Source: Apostichopus japonicus (lineage: Eukaryota > Echinodermata > Holothuroidea > Aspidochirotida > Stichopodidae). From it: a stretch of 64,000 nucleotides of DNA. The notes under the pieces were generated by a model, which saw nothing but the letters and a program-made list of their open reading frames with translations, did not search any database and was not told where the DNA came from. Below, piece by piece: positions 25,045 to 37,000 of the stretch (its first letter is position 1; the number at the start of each line of letters is the position of its first letter). The translations under genes and the position numbers were made by a program. The stretch covers positions 9,025,713-9,089,712 of the forward strand of contig NC_092574.1 of NCBI RefSeq assembly GCF_037975245.1, read 5' to 3'.

Positions 25045-25323
25045 TGGGAGGAAGTGAGGGTGAATGCCCCTATTCCCTCTCTTTGTGTGGGAGGCAGTGA
25101 GGGTGAATGCCCCTATCCCCTCTCTTCGTGTGGGAGGTAGTGAGGGTGAATGCCCCTATCCCCTCTCTTCGTGTGGGAGGTAGTGAGGGTGAATGCCCCT
25201 ATCCCCTCTCTTCGTGTGGAAGGTAGTGAGGGTGAATGCCCCTATCTCCTCTCTTTGTGTGGGAGGTAGTGAGGGTGAATGCCCCTATCCCCTCTCTTTG
25301 TGTGGGAGGTAGTGAGGGTGCAT
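25045..25323. repeat. 43-bp minisatellite
   Basis: About six and a half units of a 43-bp sequence (GTGTGGGAGGTAGTGAGGGT, then GAATGCCCCTATCCCCTCTCTTC) with very few differences between units, implying recent expansion. It directly abuts the element starting at 25325. Confidence 0.93.
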
Positions 25324-25324
25324 G

Positions 25325-26680
25325 CCAGTGGCGGCGGAATTGGGGGGCTCAGCCCCCCAATGAAAAAGTTGAGGGGGCAAATGCATGATAAGCCCCCCCA
25401 ATATTTACCTAGGCTCCGAAACGTGCATCTGCCCATTTGCATACTTGTCGATCTGCCCGATGCACACGTATACTATATAGGTGTAATAATTAAATATGAT
25501 AATTGATTGTCTGTATCATGCCTCATCGAATATTGGCGTTTAAAATAAGAGGGTAATAAGCTAAACGCTACACTCATCAACATTTGCGTTTACACTACGA
25601 GTACACGCATGGCGTGGAACATGGCTTTATGTTTAAACGCAATCAATAATTTAAACGAACAAAAACACAATAGGCCTATTAGCATTTCACCTGTACTGTA
25701 AAGGGTACATGCATTCATGACATGATGACAGTGCTAGGTCATAGAAATTTGTTGGCAACTGCACATGGTTTTGGAATTACCCATTTGTTGACACTAAGAT
25801 ATGCTTTCTGTTTTTTCTTATGACATTTATTTAATTCAGGGGCGTCGGAGCCGGTACGGGCAGGTCCGGCGAAAGCCGGACCAATATTCACGACGCAAAT
25901 AAAAGAGAAAAAAAGTAGGACTAAAAAATGGAAAAAAAAATCTCGGAGGTATATGTTTCATTTACAATGATGACGGCAAGTAGGCTAAATGTGACTACTC
26001 TGGCATGGCAGGGGTCTTGTTTTCAAGCTCTGGAAGTGCCATTTCCTGCAATCTGGGAGGCATATTTTCAAAATTTTCTCCATTACGCTACGCGCCAACC
26101 ATGGTGGCGCGTAGCCTAGTTTGACCTACCAAACGTCCCCCCGTTAATTATGATAGTTGGCCACACTCTGAACCGCCGTACCAATCAAAAATAGCTTCAG
26201 ACGCCCTTGTAATTATTGCATTTAATTGCAAGTAGTAATATACTACACTCAAAAACGTCTTTGCAAGTACACGTCGAGTAATAGCTACTCTCTTAAAACA
26301 CCATCGAATATACAAATTACAATGTTTTTACAGATTTTTACGTGCAATCTGAGAAATTGCAGGCTTGAGACCCATGTTTTAGGGCTAGGTATTCGCAGCA
26401 TAAAACACTCGGGAAGTGCCGTTTCCGGCCATCTGGGGGGTTTGAAAAACCCAAAATTTTCTTGTACGCTCCGCGCCAACCGATGGTGGCGCTCCGCTTA
26501 GATAGTCTCCACATATTAGCCCCCCCAATAATTTTCCCGTTCCGCCGCGCCTGTCTGAGGGCATTCAGCGATAGAAAATTTTCAAAAGGGGAGGGGTACC
26601 CTCTCCCTTTAGACCCCTCCCCCATATCACTCTAATGCCACTTGGCCCCTCCCAAACAAAGGCCCTGGATCCGCCAGTGG
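25325..26680. mobile_element. Composite of nested non-autonomous DNA transposons
   Basis: The outer ends read CCAGTGGCGG (25325) and CCGCCAGTGG (26671-26680), inverted to each other with one mismatch and resembling hAT termini. Near the left end a G/C-rich inverted repeat (GGGGGGCTCAGCCCCCC) is visible. Inside sits a second element (25838-26208). A copy of the GGCGC palindromic module lies at 26464-26505. No transposase reading frame is present. Outer boundaries are less certain than inner ones. Confidence 0.5.
25838..26208. mobile_element. Inner MITE nested in the larger element
   Basis: The left end AGGGGCGTCGGAGC and the right end (reverse complement AAGGGCGTCTGAAGC) form imperfect terminal inverted repeats. 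TAATT lies just outside both ends and may be a target duplication. It contains the palindromic module at 26093-26119 (CGCGCCAACCATGGTGGCGCG). Confidence 0.5.
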
Positions 26681-26823
26681 TTAGAATGCAGGTCTAATTC
26701 CCGCGAATTGCGGGTCAGTTGGGAGCTCTGCATTTAATTTTAAACCAGAAAACGAAAAGGTTTAGACTAGTCTACCACTGCTATTCCTCTCGATTTTTTA
26801 AATTTCCAATCATATGAAATTTC

Positions 26824-27116
26824 CTTCTTGTCGCTACAAAATGCAGACAGTAATGAAACGTGATACCTTGTTATCTTTTATCTGGACCTGAGATGTCCAT
26901 TGCTGCTATGTACACTATGTTGTGGGTATTGACCGCAGCTGTATGTATGGACTGTACACTAGTGTCTAAATACCGACGGTAGCAAGCTGTGTGTGTGTAT
27001 TTTCTGGGATCGATGGTGGTGTCTAACACTTCTGTTACACCTCATTCGAAACTAGGTCAGATACCGGCATCAGAAGTTTCTTTGTGCGCGAGTCTTCACT
27101 CCCTTTAAAAATACCA
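26824..27116. repeat. ~290-bp dispersed repeat, copy 1
   Basis: This stretch matches 59168-59449 in the same orientation with roughly nine in ten bases identical by eye. It begins CTTCTTGTCGCTACAAAATG and ends near GTGCGCGAGTCTTCAC. TAGCAAGCTG and ATTCGAAACTAGG resemble weak pol III A and B boxes, but they lie mid-element. No open frame is conserved. Class unknown. Confidence 0.8.
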
Positions 27117-27550
27117 TGGTCTATAGAATATATACAGTAGTTTTTGTTTATAATACGTCACAATAACTTCATATATAATGTAGAAAACACATCTGTTCTC
27201 AACAAGAACACAAAACAAAATCAGTTATAGTTGAACGTGTATTTACAGTTGGCCTATGTTTGGCCGTAAGAATAAAACAGGCAATTACCAATTTAATTTA
27301 CAAGATTACTGTCAATAAACATTGAATAATATTTTCTACTACTACTTATTACTTATTATATTTACAAACGTCACAACGCAACTAGTACAACGAAACCATT
27401 TTTTTTTTCCTGAAAAATATTAACCTGAGTCAAAATAGTCGTTCCTTAAATCGCTGCTAAACACAGAGATGGTCATTTCGCCTCACGTCCATTTCAGTTA
27501 TATAGAGAACTCGCCGGGAACTTCAGTTGTATGATGAACAACCGATCCTT

Positions 27551-30500
27551 TTAGAACCTGTCATGCATTTCTACAAGTCTGCTGGAGCCGAAACTCTCAT
27601 TTTCCAATCTTTTCACTTTGATCTGCGAACAAAAATGACAAAAGATGTGGAATGAAATAATTAAATGATCCCGTTTTGTATGATAAAGGGTGCAATGAGC
27701 CCAAAAATGTATTATTGCTTGGATAGTGTGAATTCTTCACAAGGTATCAAAAATAAGTTGACCAATAAAGGGAAAGGAATTATGAGTGAGGTCATCGGTG
27801 TAGCAGGAAAATTAGTCCTTCTTGTAAGATGTACCTGTCACACGATATACATTTTCTTTTATGGAATTAAGCCGACAAAATATCCCGAATTCCGTATCTC
27901 ACACGAAACAGTTAAATAGTAAGAACAGTCGGTCCACTACGTGGTAAGTTATTTTGTACATTAAGGTACTTCTATCCGGTTACATTAAATATTCTTATCA
28001 ATCCTTCAGTCCCCACCCCCACCCGGTACCAGACCCCGTTTTACAAATGTCTTCCTTCTGTCAGATTTTACCTCCATGGTCAGACTCAGTCCAATATTTG
28101 GTACATATATTAAGCCGTGTTTTTAATATAGCCTATACCCTTACCATAAGTCCGACAACTGCAACCAATAACAATGCTACCATCATAGCAAGTATCACAA
28201 TAGTAGCAGTCGCTCCTCGGCCACGATTGTAGCTGTTTTCGTTGAAGTGTTTTGCTGCTTTAGGATTCACTGAAAAGATAAACACAAATATCGTCCCAAT
28301 GTATTTTGATTTCGTGATTCTATATACAAAGTATACACGGTTACTCAGCGAGCACTTATACGGATAGCCTAATAACTGTATATATAGACCCGTTTATTAT
28401 GTAAAGTAATTCAACCGGGCTTGATGCATGCAAAAGAGAGAAACGTTTTCTACTCCCGTCAGGTTAAGTTACTCCAAGTTGTTTGTAAATCGGGATGTAC
28501 CAAAATCAGACGGTCCAATCCGATCCAGCAACATTTGTTTTCACAACAGTACTGGTTTCCTTATATCAATTAAAATGGTTCTTCGCGCAACGTCAGGTCA
28601 CACTAAACATACTTCAACTTTTTTAAGGTTATCTTACAGTATCTAAATAATCAACTTAAAAATTTACCCCTCTTCTCAGTGCCCTGCTACCCCTCTCGAT
28701 ACCCACAGCTCCCCATCCGACACCACCCAAGCGTCTTGTCCAGATTTACTGAAATAGTTTGTAACGAAAATACAATTTGACTTTCTACTCTATAACTTCA
28801 TAAAATCTTACCGTGTATTTATCTGATCACCTGTAGGCCTATGTGGTAAAGCCATTTTGTTAGGGGGGGGGGGTGGGCGGGGGCGGGGGGTTCCAAAAGT
28901 GGCGATGTTGATAATATTGGGATTTGTTAGGCCTTTTCGCTCATGTTCGTGAGACACATTTGCACTCGTCAATTATCTCTTACCTTTATTATCGACGTGT
29001 TTATTCTTGTCCTGGTTTCCTGTATATATTTGATAGTTATAACAAGAAAGAGACGGAAGAATAATTAAGTGTTCGCACAGATGTAATGCTGTCGCCGATA
29101 CAAATATGAAGCAATTCTACATTTTGTTCTATATATATATATATGTCCATGACAATACACATTTGGTCGACACCATACACAGATTCGTGATAGTATACTG
29201 TGTATATGGAAGGCATGGTTTATTGCTGGAGATAGGGCTATGACAGCCCGAGTCCACTTTTCAGTGGACTCGGACTCCGGGCTCAAGTTGTCTCGGACTC
29301 GTTTAGCTGGACTCGAGTGTTGATGCAGATGGTATAGTGGATTTGACTACATTGTTAAATAATTGCACTATATTATAAGATATATGATGCACATCTCGTA
29401 ATGAAAATATTCAATTAAAAACAAAAGACGTCTTGATGAACAAACCTTTATTTCCTGTAGTGATTCCATGGGATTTTGTTCTCGGTATTTCGTTACGACC
29501 ATTTTTCAATGTTGTTCTTTGTTCTATCAAAATAAAGATATACAAGTTGTTTACCTTTAACACACTTTTACTTCATATGCTGAAATATCGGTTGAAAGAT
29601 AGGCCTAAATATTGCCACTCCTCATCTTCGATATATCCCCCCACTTGCATCCACACCACCCATAAATGTATTAGAATAAAAAAGTGGTACTTTAAGCTTA
29701 GTAATATATCACATTTCTTATTGACTTACCATGGTCGGTGGAAGTGGGTGTATTGCGACCTGGTGAGTCGGTAGGCTTTGTGGGCGTGGTTATCGGTGTG
29801 GTTGTAGGCGTGGTTGTAGGCGTGGTTATAGGCGTGGTGGTAGCCATGGTCGTAGTGTCGTCTGGACGTGATTCAGTAGTCGTGACGCGAGTTGTAGGAA
29901 CTTGTGTGGTTGCTTCTGTAACAAGAAAGTAATATCGAAACACACACAAGATATTAGTAATAAAATAATAAAAGTATGGAAAAAATGGTTGAGCATGTCC
30001 TCAAATATATACCAGAATAGATTATTATTGTCAAAGGGACAAACAAGAATTTACCTGACGTGGCAAACCTTGTCGAATCTTAAAATACATCCTAGGAGAG
30101 GAGGATCAAGAAAAATAGGTACTGTCTCCTTTCGCCGCAGAATGTATGGAATTTGTAGTCACGTTTGTGAAAAATGGCGCCATGTACCGTGAAAACATCG
30201 TTCTCCGACCGCATAGCTAGAACAATAATGTGTACTATATCTGCATATGCTTATCACAATAGTGGTGTCACAGTAGATATACGACATCATAATGATCACA
30301 CGGTGGTCACATGTGGTCATGAAAAAAGGAGAAAATGAGGGAGGCTCATCCATCTTTCATTACGACATTCGTAGTCAACCATGCTTAAACATGATCATTC
30401 TCTTAAATTGTTCAGTCGAGAACAGACTGTTACAACGCAGGCCTATCGTACCCCCAACAGAGGTAAATATATCATAGGTGTGCCCATAACAATGATGGCT

Positions 30501-32537
30501 TATTAAATATGGTGCGGCATAGTGATACACTTACCTGATACCGTTACTACACCAGTAGAAACAGGACTATCCAGATAAACTGTGAGGCCATTGATAACAG
30601 CCACCACCCGACATGCATATTCTTGTGCATCTGAAAATTCGACTTCGGTTACATGTAACATCGAATAACCTTTGTAAAATACGTTATAGATATTAGTCCT
30701 GCTTTCGTCAAATTCTCCTCCGGCGACCTTTGACCATTCTAGGAGTGCAATGTGCTCTGCCGGCAAGTTCAGCCAGCAATACACGGTGAAGCTTCCTCCA
30801 ACTGTGGCGTTGATAATATTTGGTTCAATATTCATCCGCCAGTCAGCTGTCAGAACAAAGTAACAAGAAAATTACGATTGAAAGGTTATAGAGAGAAAAC
30901 AAATTGATGGCACCGTTGCGCAGTTATGGTGAATCATGACCAGGCAGTAGCAGGCGCGTAGCCAAGAATTTGCCAAAGGAGAGGCGAAAGTGTAGATTCG
31001 TCATTGTAAACTATCTAAGCGTAGCGCCACTATGTTGGCGCGAAGCGTACAAGAAAAATTTGGCCGAAAATGCCTACCAGATCGCAGGAAATGGCACTTC
31101 CCAGGCCTTGTAAGTTGCATCTTAGCATTTTCTCTTTTGAAAATACTAGCGATATCATAAAAACATTTAATTTAAAAAAAATATATGCTCAAGGGGGAGG
31201 GGCGGCTGCCCCCTTCGCCCCCCCCCCCTGGGCAGTAGGTTTATGGAGATGGTCACTTAACTTGAAATAGCTTCAACAAGGGATTTTACTGCCGCGGTCA
31301 TTGTATTTTCTCTAATTGAAATATATGATTTTCTCATTTAATTTTATCTTGAATGTCTTGAAATAAGGAGAAGATCAGAACCTTAGCAATCCAAATTGCT
31401 TTCGAAATTTTGACAATTATTAGTCTTTTTAAAATATGAGGCCAGTACTGACAACTCTTATAATAAAGTGACTGGCACTGGGTTAAAAAAAAATTAATCG
31501 AGAACTTCATTCCCCATATTGAGCAAAACTTTCAAAAGTGTTCGAAAACTGAGATAATCTATAGCCTATATAGACTAAATGTGCCAACACTGTATACCAG
31601 TCCACTTTCCCAGTTTTATGTACCGTCTCAAGGTGCGAGTTTTTTCAAACCTGTCACGGAATAAATGCTTAACACAAATAATTTGTTAGAATGCTGCGTT
31701 TTAGTTGAAGGTTTATGAAAATATCTCCGGGTATATCGGGCACCAATATCCAGGTATTTATTTTGAAGTCTCCAGGTATACTCCATTGAGGATGGGGAGG
31801 GTGTTTGACTGTCTGATACACTTGTAATGGGTTGCATGCACCAACTTGATTCTTTCTGTAAGTGTTGTGTACTACACACGTGTCGTTACCCACACAAATA
31901 TTGGTCAAGCAGTCCGATTTACCTGTGTCACACACCATATGTGGGAACTGTTTCACGCAGACACATTCATCATTAGTCCCGTTACAGACGCCCCCATCTA
32001 CACAGAGTCGCGTACATTCCGTTTCTAAGCATATTATGTCCTCATACAAGCTATCGTCGTCTGTAAATGATAAGCCGGAGTGTTCGTATGTCTCAAACTG
32101 AAAGCAGGCTGCGGGATAGGAAGACACAGTACATTCATCGTTAGTGATGTTATATAATGATGTAAACGTTACATATATATGAAATGATGAGACTGTGAAC
32201 CAGTTGGATATTGGACTAGAAAAGAACGAGTCGAAGACGGTTATTGACGAAAATAGGGGAATGTAAAACATGAAAGTGACCGTTTACAAGGTTTGATCAC
32301 CCATTTAACAATTTCCATAACTTGCTGATAGCCATTCTGGGTCACCATAACATCCACAAAGATCGAAACCCGTCGGTATTTCCGACATTTCTATTGCTTG
32401 ATAACTTCCTCCGCTGCTAAGATTTCAATCATCCTGAAGGACAGTGCGAACGATCGGAACTATATCATCCTACAATGTATAACAGGGTCACGAGGATTAG
32501 TAATACAAACTTCGTGTCTACCACGGATACAGATAAC

Positions 32538-32594
<57 letters not shown>

Positions 32595-33997
32595 GGCAAT
32601 GACGTCACTGGTACTTCCGTATACGAAGCTAACTTAAAAAATCCTTTTGTCGATCCCTTTGCAAAGAAGACTGCTACATACGGTATCATGAAGTTAAAAA
32701 AAAATTAACGTAAAGCATAACATTTTACTTGCGCTATATATTGTTACCTGTTTGAATGATTTTGAGGGAACATCTGCGACTTTATTAAACATGGCACACT
32801 GTCTGATTTTTATATCCTATACGGCGACCCCTGCCCCACCCCACCCCAACCCACCATCCAGCATATTCATCTACATAACGATGACATGATACAGATATTG
32901 ATATCATTTCGGCGCCTTAAGATGGCGTACGTGACTTGACTTACGAGGTACGGAACAAATGAATCTATTCGAGTTCTTTATGACGCTATTCCCGCATGGT
33001 TGGTCGTTCCAGCTTGCATCATCATAATGTAGAACAGCACAGTCCTCCTCTCCGACGTTGTTTGGTTCACCAACTCGCCAATTCCTACAAAGAAATGAAA
33101 AAATATATATATATTCATAGGCGAAGGGGCAGCTCTTCCCCCTCCTCTCCCTCCTCCCCCCAATAATTTCAAATTTATAGGACGGGAATACGTCTCTGCC
33201 CCCTCCCTTTTTCTTCTGCAGGGATGCACTCTCCGACAGTGCTATAAATCATTCATATACTTAGTACGAAACGGCTCGACAATAATTAGTTCGGCTTGAA
33301 GTCGAACGATCTTGATACAGCTGCTTTTTCAGGTTTTGCCCTATAGGCTATATAAGGTGATTTGTGGAAATATTTTATTGTCTTTCTTTGAAAGGAGGTT
33401 CATCACATTATTTAAATGATATATGTGGGCTTGTAGTTAGGAGTGAAACTTATTACTGCCTAAAATACGAAATTTGTGAGCGCAACACTCCATGTCATAG
33501 TTTTGCACATACTAAATGAGCTTTTCGAAAAATTTCAACAGATTTTGAATGTGATTTCCACACACAACATGTTATGAACGGAAGATGGGGCAAATTGGCT
33601 AGTACTTAAATGTAAGCTTACGTGTATTCTAATGGAGAACTGTCAATCCATTCCCATACACCTTCGCTGTGGCGGTCATGGAGCCCTAGCCATATACCAG
33701 GATAAACCAAGCGAGACAGAAACAACTGTTAAGTGACAAAATAAGAGAAAAGCAGTCATTACAAAATCCTGAAAATCAAAACAAAATAAAGGAATTACAT
33801 AACGTCTCTTTGGTAAACATATATATACGACCTTCCTTACCGGTTTCGAACCTCTGGACATACAATCAGCGTCCATAGCCTAGTGGTTAGGGTGTCCGCG
33901 CACAAAGCGGGATGCCCGGGTTCGAATCCCGGTGGAGGCTGGAAGTTTAGTCACTGTTCTTTATTTTCCAACCCATTACGATTTCAATTATATACCA

Positions 33998-34031
<34 letters not shown>

Positions 34032-37000
34032 GAAAATCGTAATGAGTTGGAAAAGTATATAATATATATATATGCGTTTTCTTCTTTAAAGCCACCAACT
34101 CTCCTAGGTATATAAGGATTGCTCAAGGTGGCATACTCAGAGTCTATATCCATCCGCCTTGTTCTCCTTCAGGAAAAGTGCCAAAAAGCAGCAGGAGAAC
34201 ATCTTTTTTGACTCCTGTTATCAATCAGGATCTGTTTTTTTTGTGGCTTGCATGTTAAAGAATATGAATGGAAGTACATGTGGTGCAAAAACTGGGTCAA
34301 TTGAGGCAATTTTAGGAGCAGTGTGGGAAAATTGTTTGCTACTGAGTGAATAGGTTTGTTTACAAGTGACGAAACCTTCAGGCTCTGATAGCAATATATC
34401 TGCTGGTTCATGATACAAAAACTCGATAGTGTCAATGGGGCTTTTAATTGGCGTATGCTACCTCAACACCTTCTAATTAGACCCTTTTTAAGATCACGAG
34501 GACTATTCGTTCTTTTACTAAGTACTAAGACACTCGCGGTACATTTTTGACGATGATGGCACAATCTCAATACGACGGGACTGTGGTTGGGGAGTGGATC
34601 AGTTAAGTTGATTGTTATTCGTTCTAACTAGGATCATGCATATGCATATGTATATGCATATGCAGTATTTGTAACATATCGAAGAGAGTCGTCGTATAAC
34701 ACTTGACTTGGTTACACTCCTGATATATGTAAGGGAACTGGTGGTCAGTGAGAGTGCATCAAGTTGCCTGAATTATCATAGATGACTTTTCTTAAAAACT
34801 TACTTCTGTTACGTAACAAAATCTTTTCAGCAATGTTGGCTAAGATGCATGTGCAGTATATATTCCGATATGTGATTATGTGCGTCGTTTAGACCGTATA
34901 TGTAACATGCTATCTTGGTGTGTCCCGCAGTAGAGGAAGTGTGGTCGAAAGAGTATTAAACTGTTCGGTTCTCGTGCATGCCCAGGCCCTACCTTGGGTG
35001 ATTTTTCATAACATATTCACAATAGTCTTATATATATATGGGAAAAGATGATCGTCCACTCGTACTAGCCACCATGAACAGTTATAGATATCTTCAGATA
35101 AACTTACGTTAACTTCGGCATCTTTTGAGGTTGTTATGTGGGTGTCAGGTCCGAAGTGCTCCCAGCAGTATTCTTCCGCTGCGTTAAATGGAAGTGATGG
35201 TTCCGCAGCCCAGTAACACCGATCACGAAAGTAAGTACCGCCATTTGGACACACGGGAGCAGACGCTATATATGTGTACAATAAGACAGACAGTCAATCG
35301 CGCTTGTAACAACACGGAACATAACGTGATCGTCAATTCAACCACCGTACTATATACTCTGACACTGTTCTTTCAGTATGTGCTTGTTTTTATGTAAATC
35401 TCCCGGGCCTTACGTGATTTCGGAATGCGCCGATATCAACATACGTAACAAGAAATAAACTATTTAATATTTCATCCTTCCTTATTCCCAGAAGATCATT
35501 TCAAGAATGTTTGTGAGTCCGCAAGTATAGTAATTCATGTAAAACATTTTTCTAACTATAGCCTTGTGGAATTCTTACAAGTTGTAAGTGAACAGCAGAC
35601 GGTTATATCAGTATATCCCACTTTTCCCAGCATAAGTATATAACAAAATGTGAGTACTAATCCCATTCTCCGCTCAATTCCCATCCCCGAGGCAGGCTAT
35701 GTCTAATCCCTACACCTCAAATTTAATCCGCTGTTAAAAGGAAAGTGAGTATACCAACTCAGTCATAGCACTATAGCACAGTGTATATAATGACTTACGT
35801 AATTCACTACAGACAAATCTGTACTTCTTTTTGCATCCAACATCCCTCCACTGGTCGCTTCCGCGATACATCGCGGCACAATTTTTCAATGTGGAGTCGG
35901 GTGTCGGAGCTGATGCCTCCCAGTTGCTGGAAATATAAAAAAATTTAAAAAAAGGTAAACTTAGGTAAAGGCTCTACAGTTTTTAATTCAACTTTGGAAT
36001 TGAAGAATTATACTGAATAAATAACTTGCGAAGAGCGAGCATGGAAATACTGCAAGTTTAATACATTCTCTCCTCAATATCTTAGCTCACTGTTTACCGT
36101 GGAACGCCGACTCGTTCTTGTCCTTTCTACCTTCACCTAGTACGCGTCAATTAAGGCACTTGTTCATACGGTATGAGCAGTATACGGTTTCTATGGATAA
36201 ATATTCGAAACTGACGCACTCAGTTACGATCGTTTTGAACTGGGACGTAAAAGAACCTCTGAGCATGACGGTAATTTAGCATATTTTAAAGGTGATTATC
36301 TTTAGAAAGAGACCAAGTATATACTAACAAACTAGCACAAAATATTACTTTCTTTTCTTGGACTATGATATGTCAAGACTAAAAAATCTGCCTAAAGTCA
36401 TCTTGGGAAGGGTCGTGTGGTAAAACGGAAGTTGTTGGTTCATGCTAGCTTCGAAAATAAGCAAGGTTAACCATGACGCATGAAGGAGATAATCCAAGTG
36501 TCGGCGAATTGACAGAAATAACGTCATTCTATTTGTGGACTATGATGCAATAACCTGGAAATGCGTTACGCGCATGCTCTTCACGTGCTATTTTCGTAAA
36601 TGTAACGTGTCTCAACGAGTACTTCTAAACATTTTAATATTTAAAATAATATGCTGTGTAGGCCTATACTCTTAGTCACAATTAATCCGACAGTCGTGTC
36701 ATGTTAATTCCTATCTTTGCTTTGGACCCATATTCCTCTTTATGTATGTCTACGAAAAGAAAGTATAAAATCTAGATTACAATATAGGCCGAGTTTCGGT
36801 ACCATTGTTCAACGAAATGTTGGCGTCAAGTTTCATCGATTCAATCTAGGATAAACGCAAAGATGAACGTACGGAAGACGATCTGTTTGTCGTCGGTTTA
36901 CGTCGTTAATACAAATACCTCCTCTTCATTGACCGAAAATTGTCCTTTAGTAGACTTGTGCCAATACACAAAACGATATAATATGCATATTCATATCTTG

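Noticed and set aside
33869-33939. Functional tRNA gene
   Set aside because: C at position 33 of the anticodon loop, an acceptor mismatch and a second degenerate copy with the same flanks indicate a SINE head.
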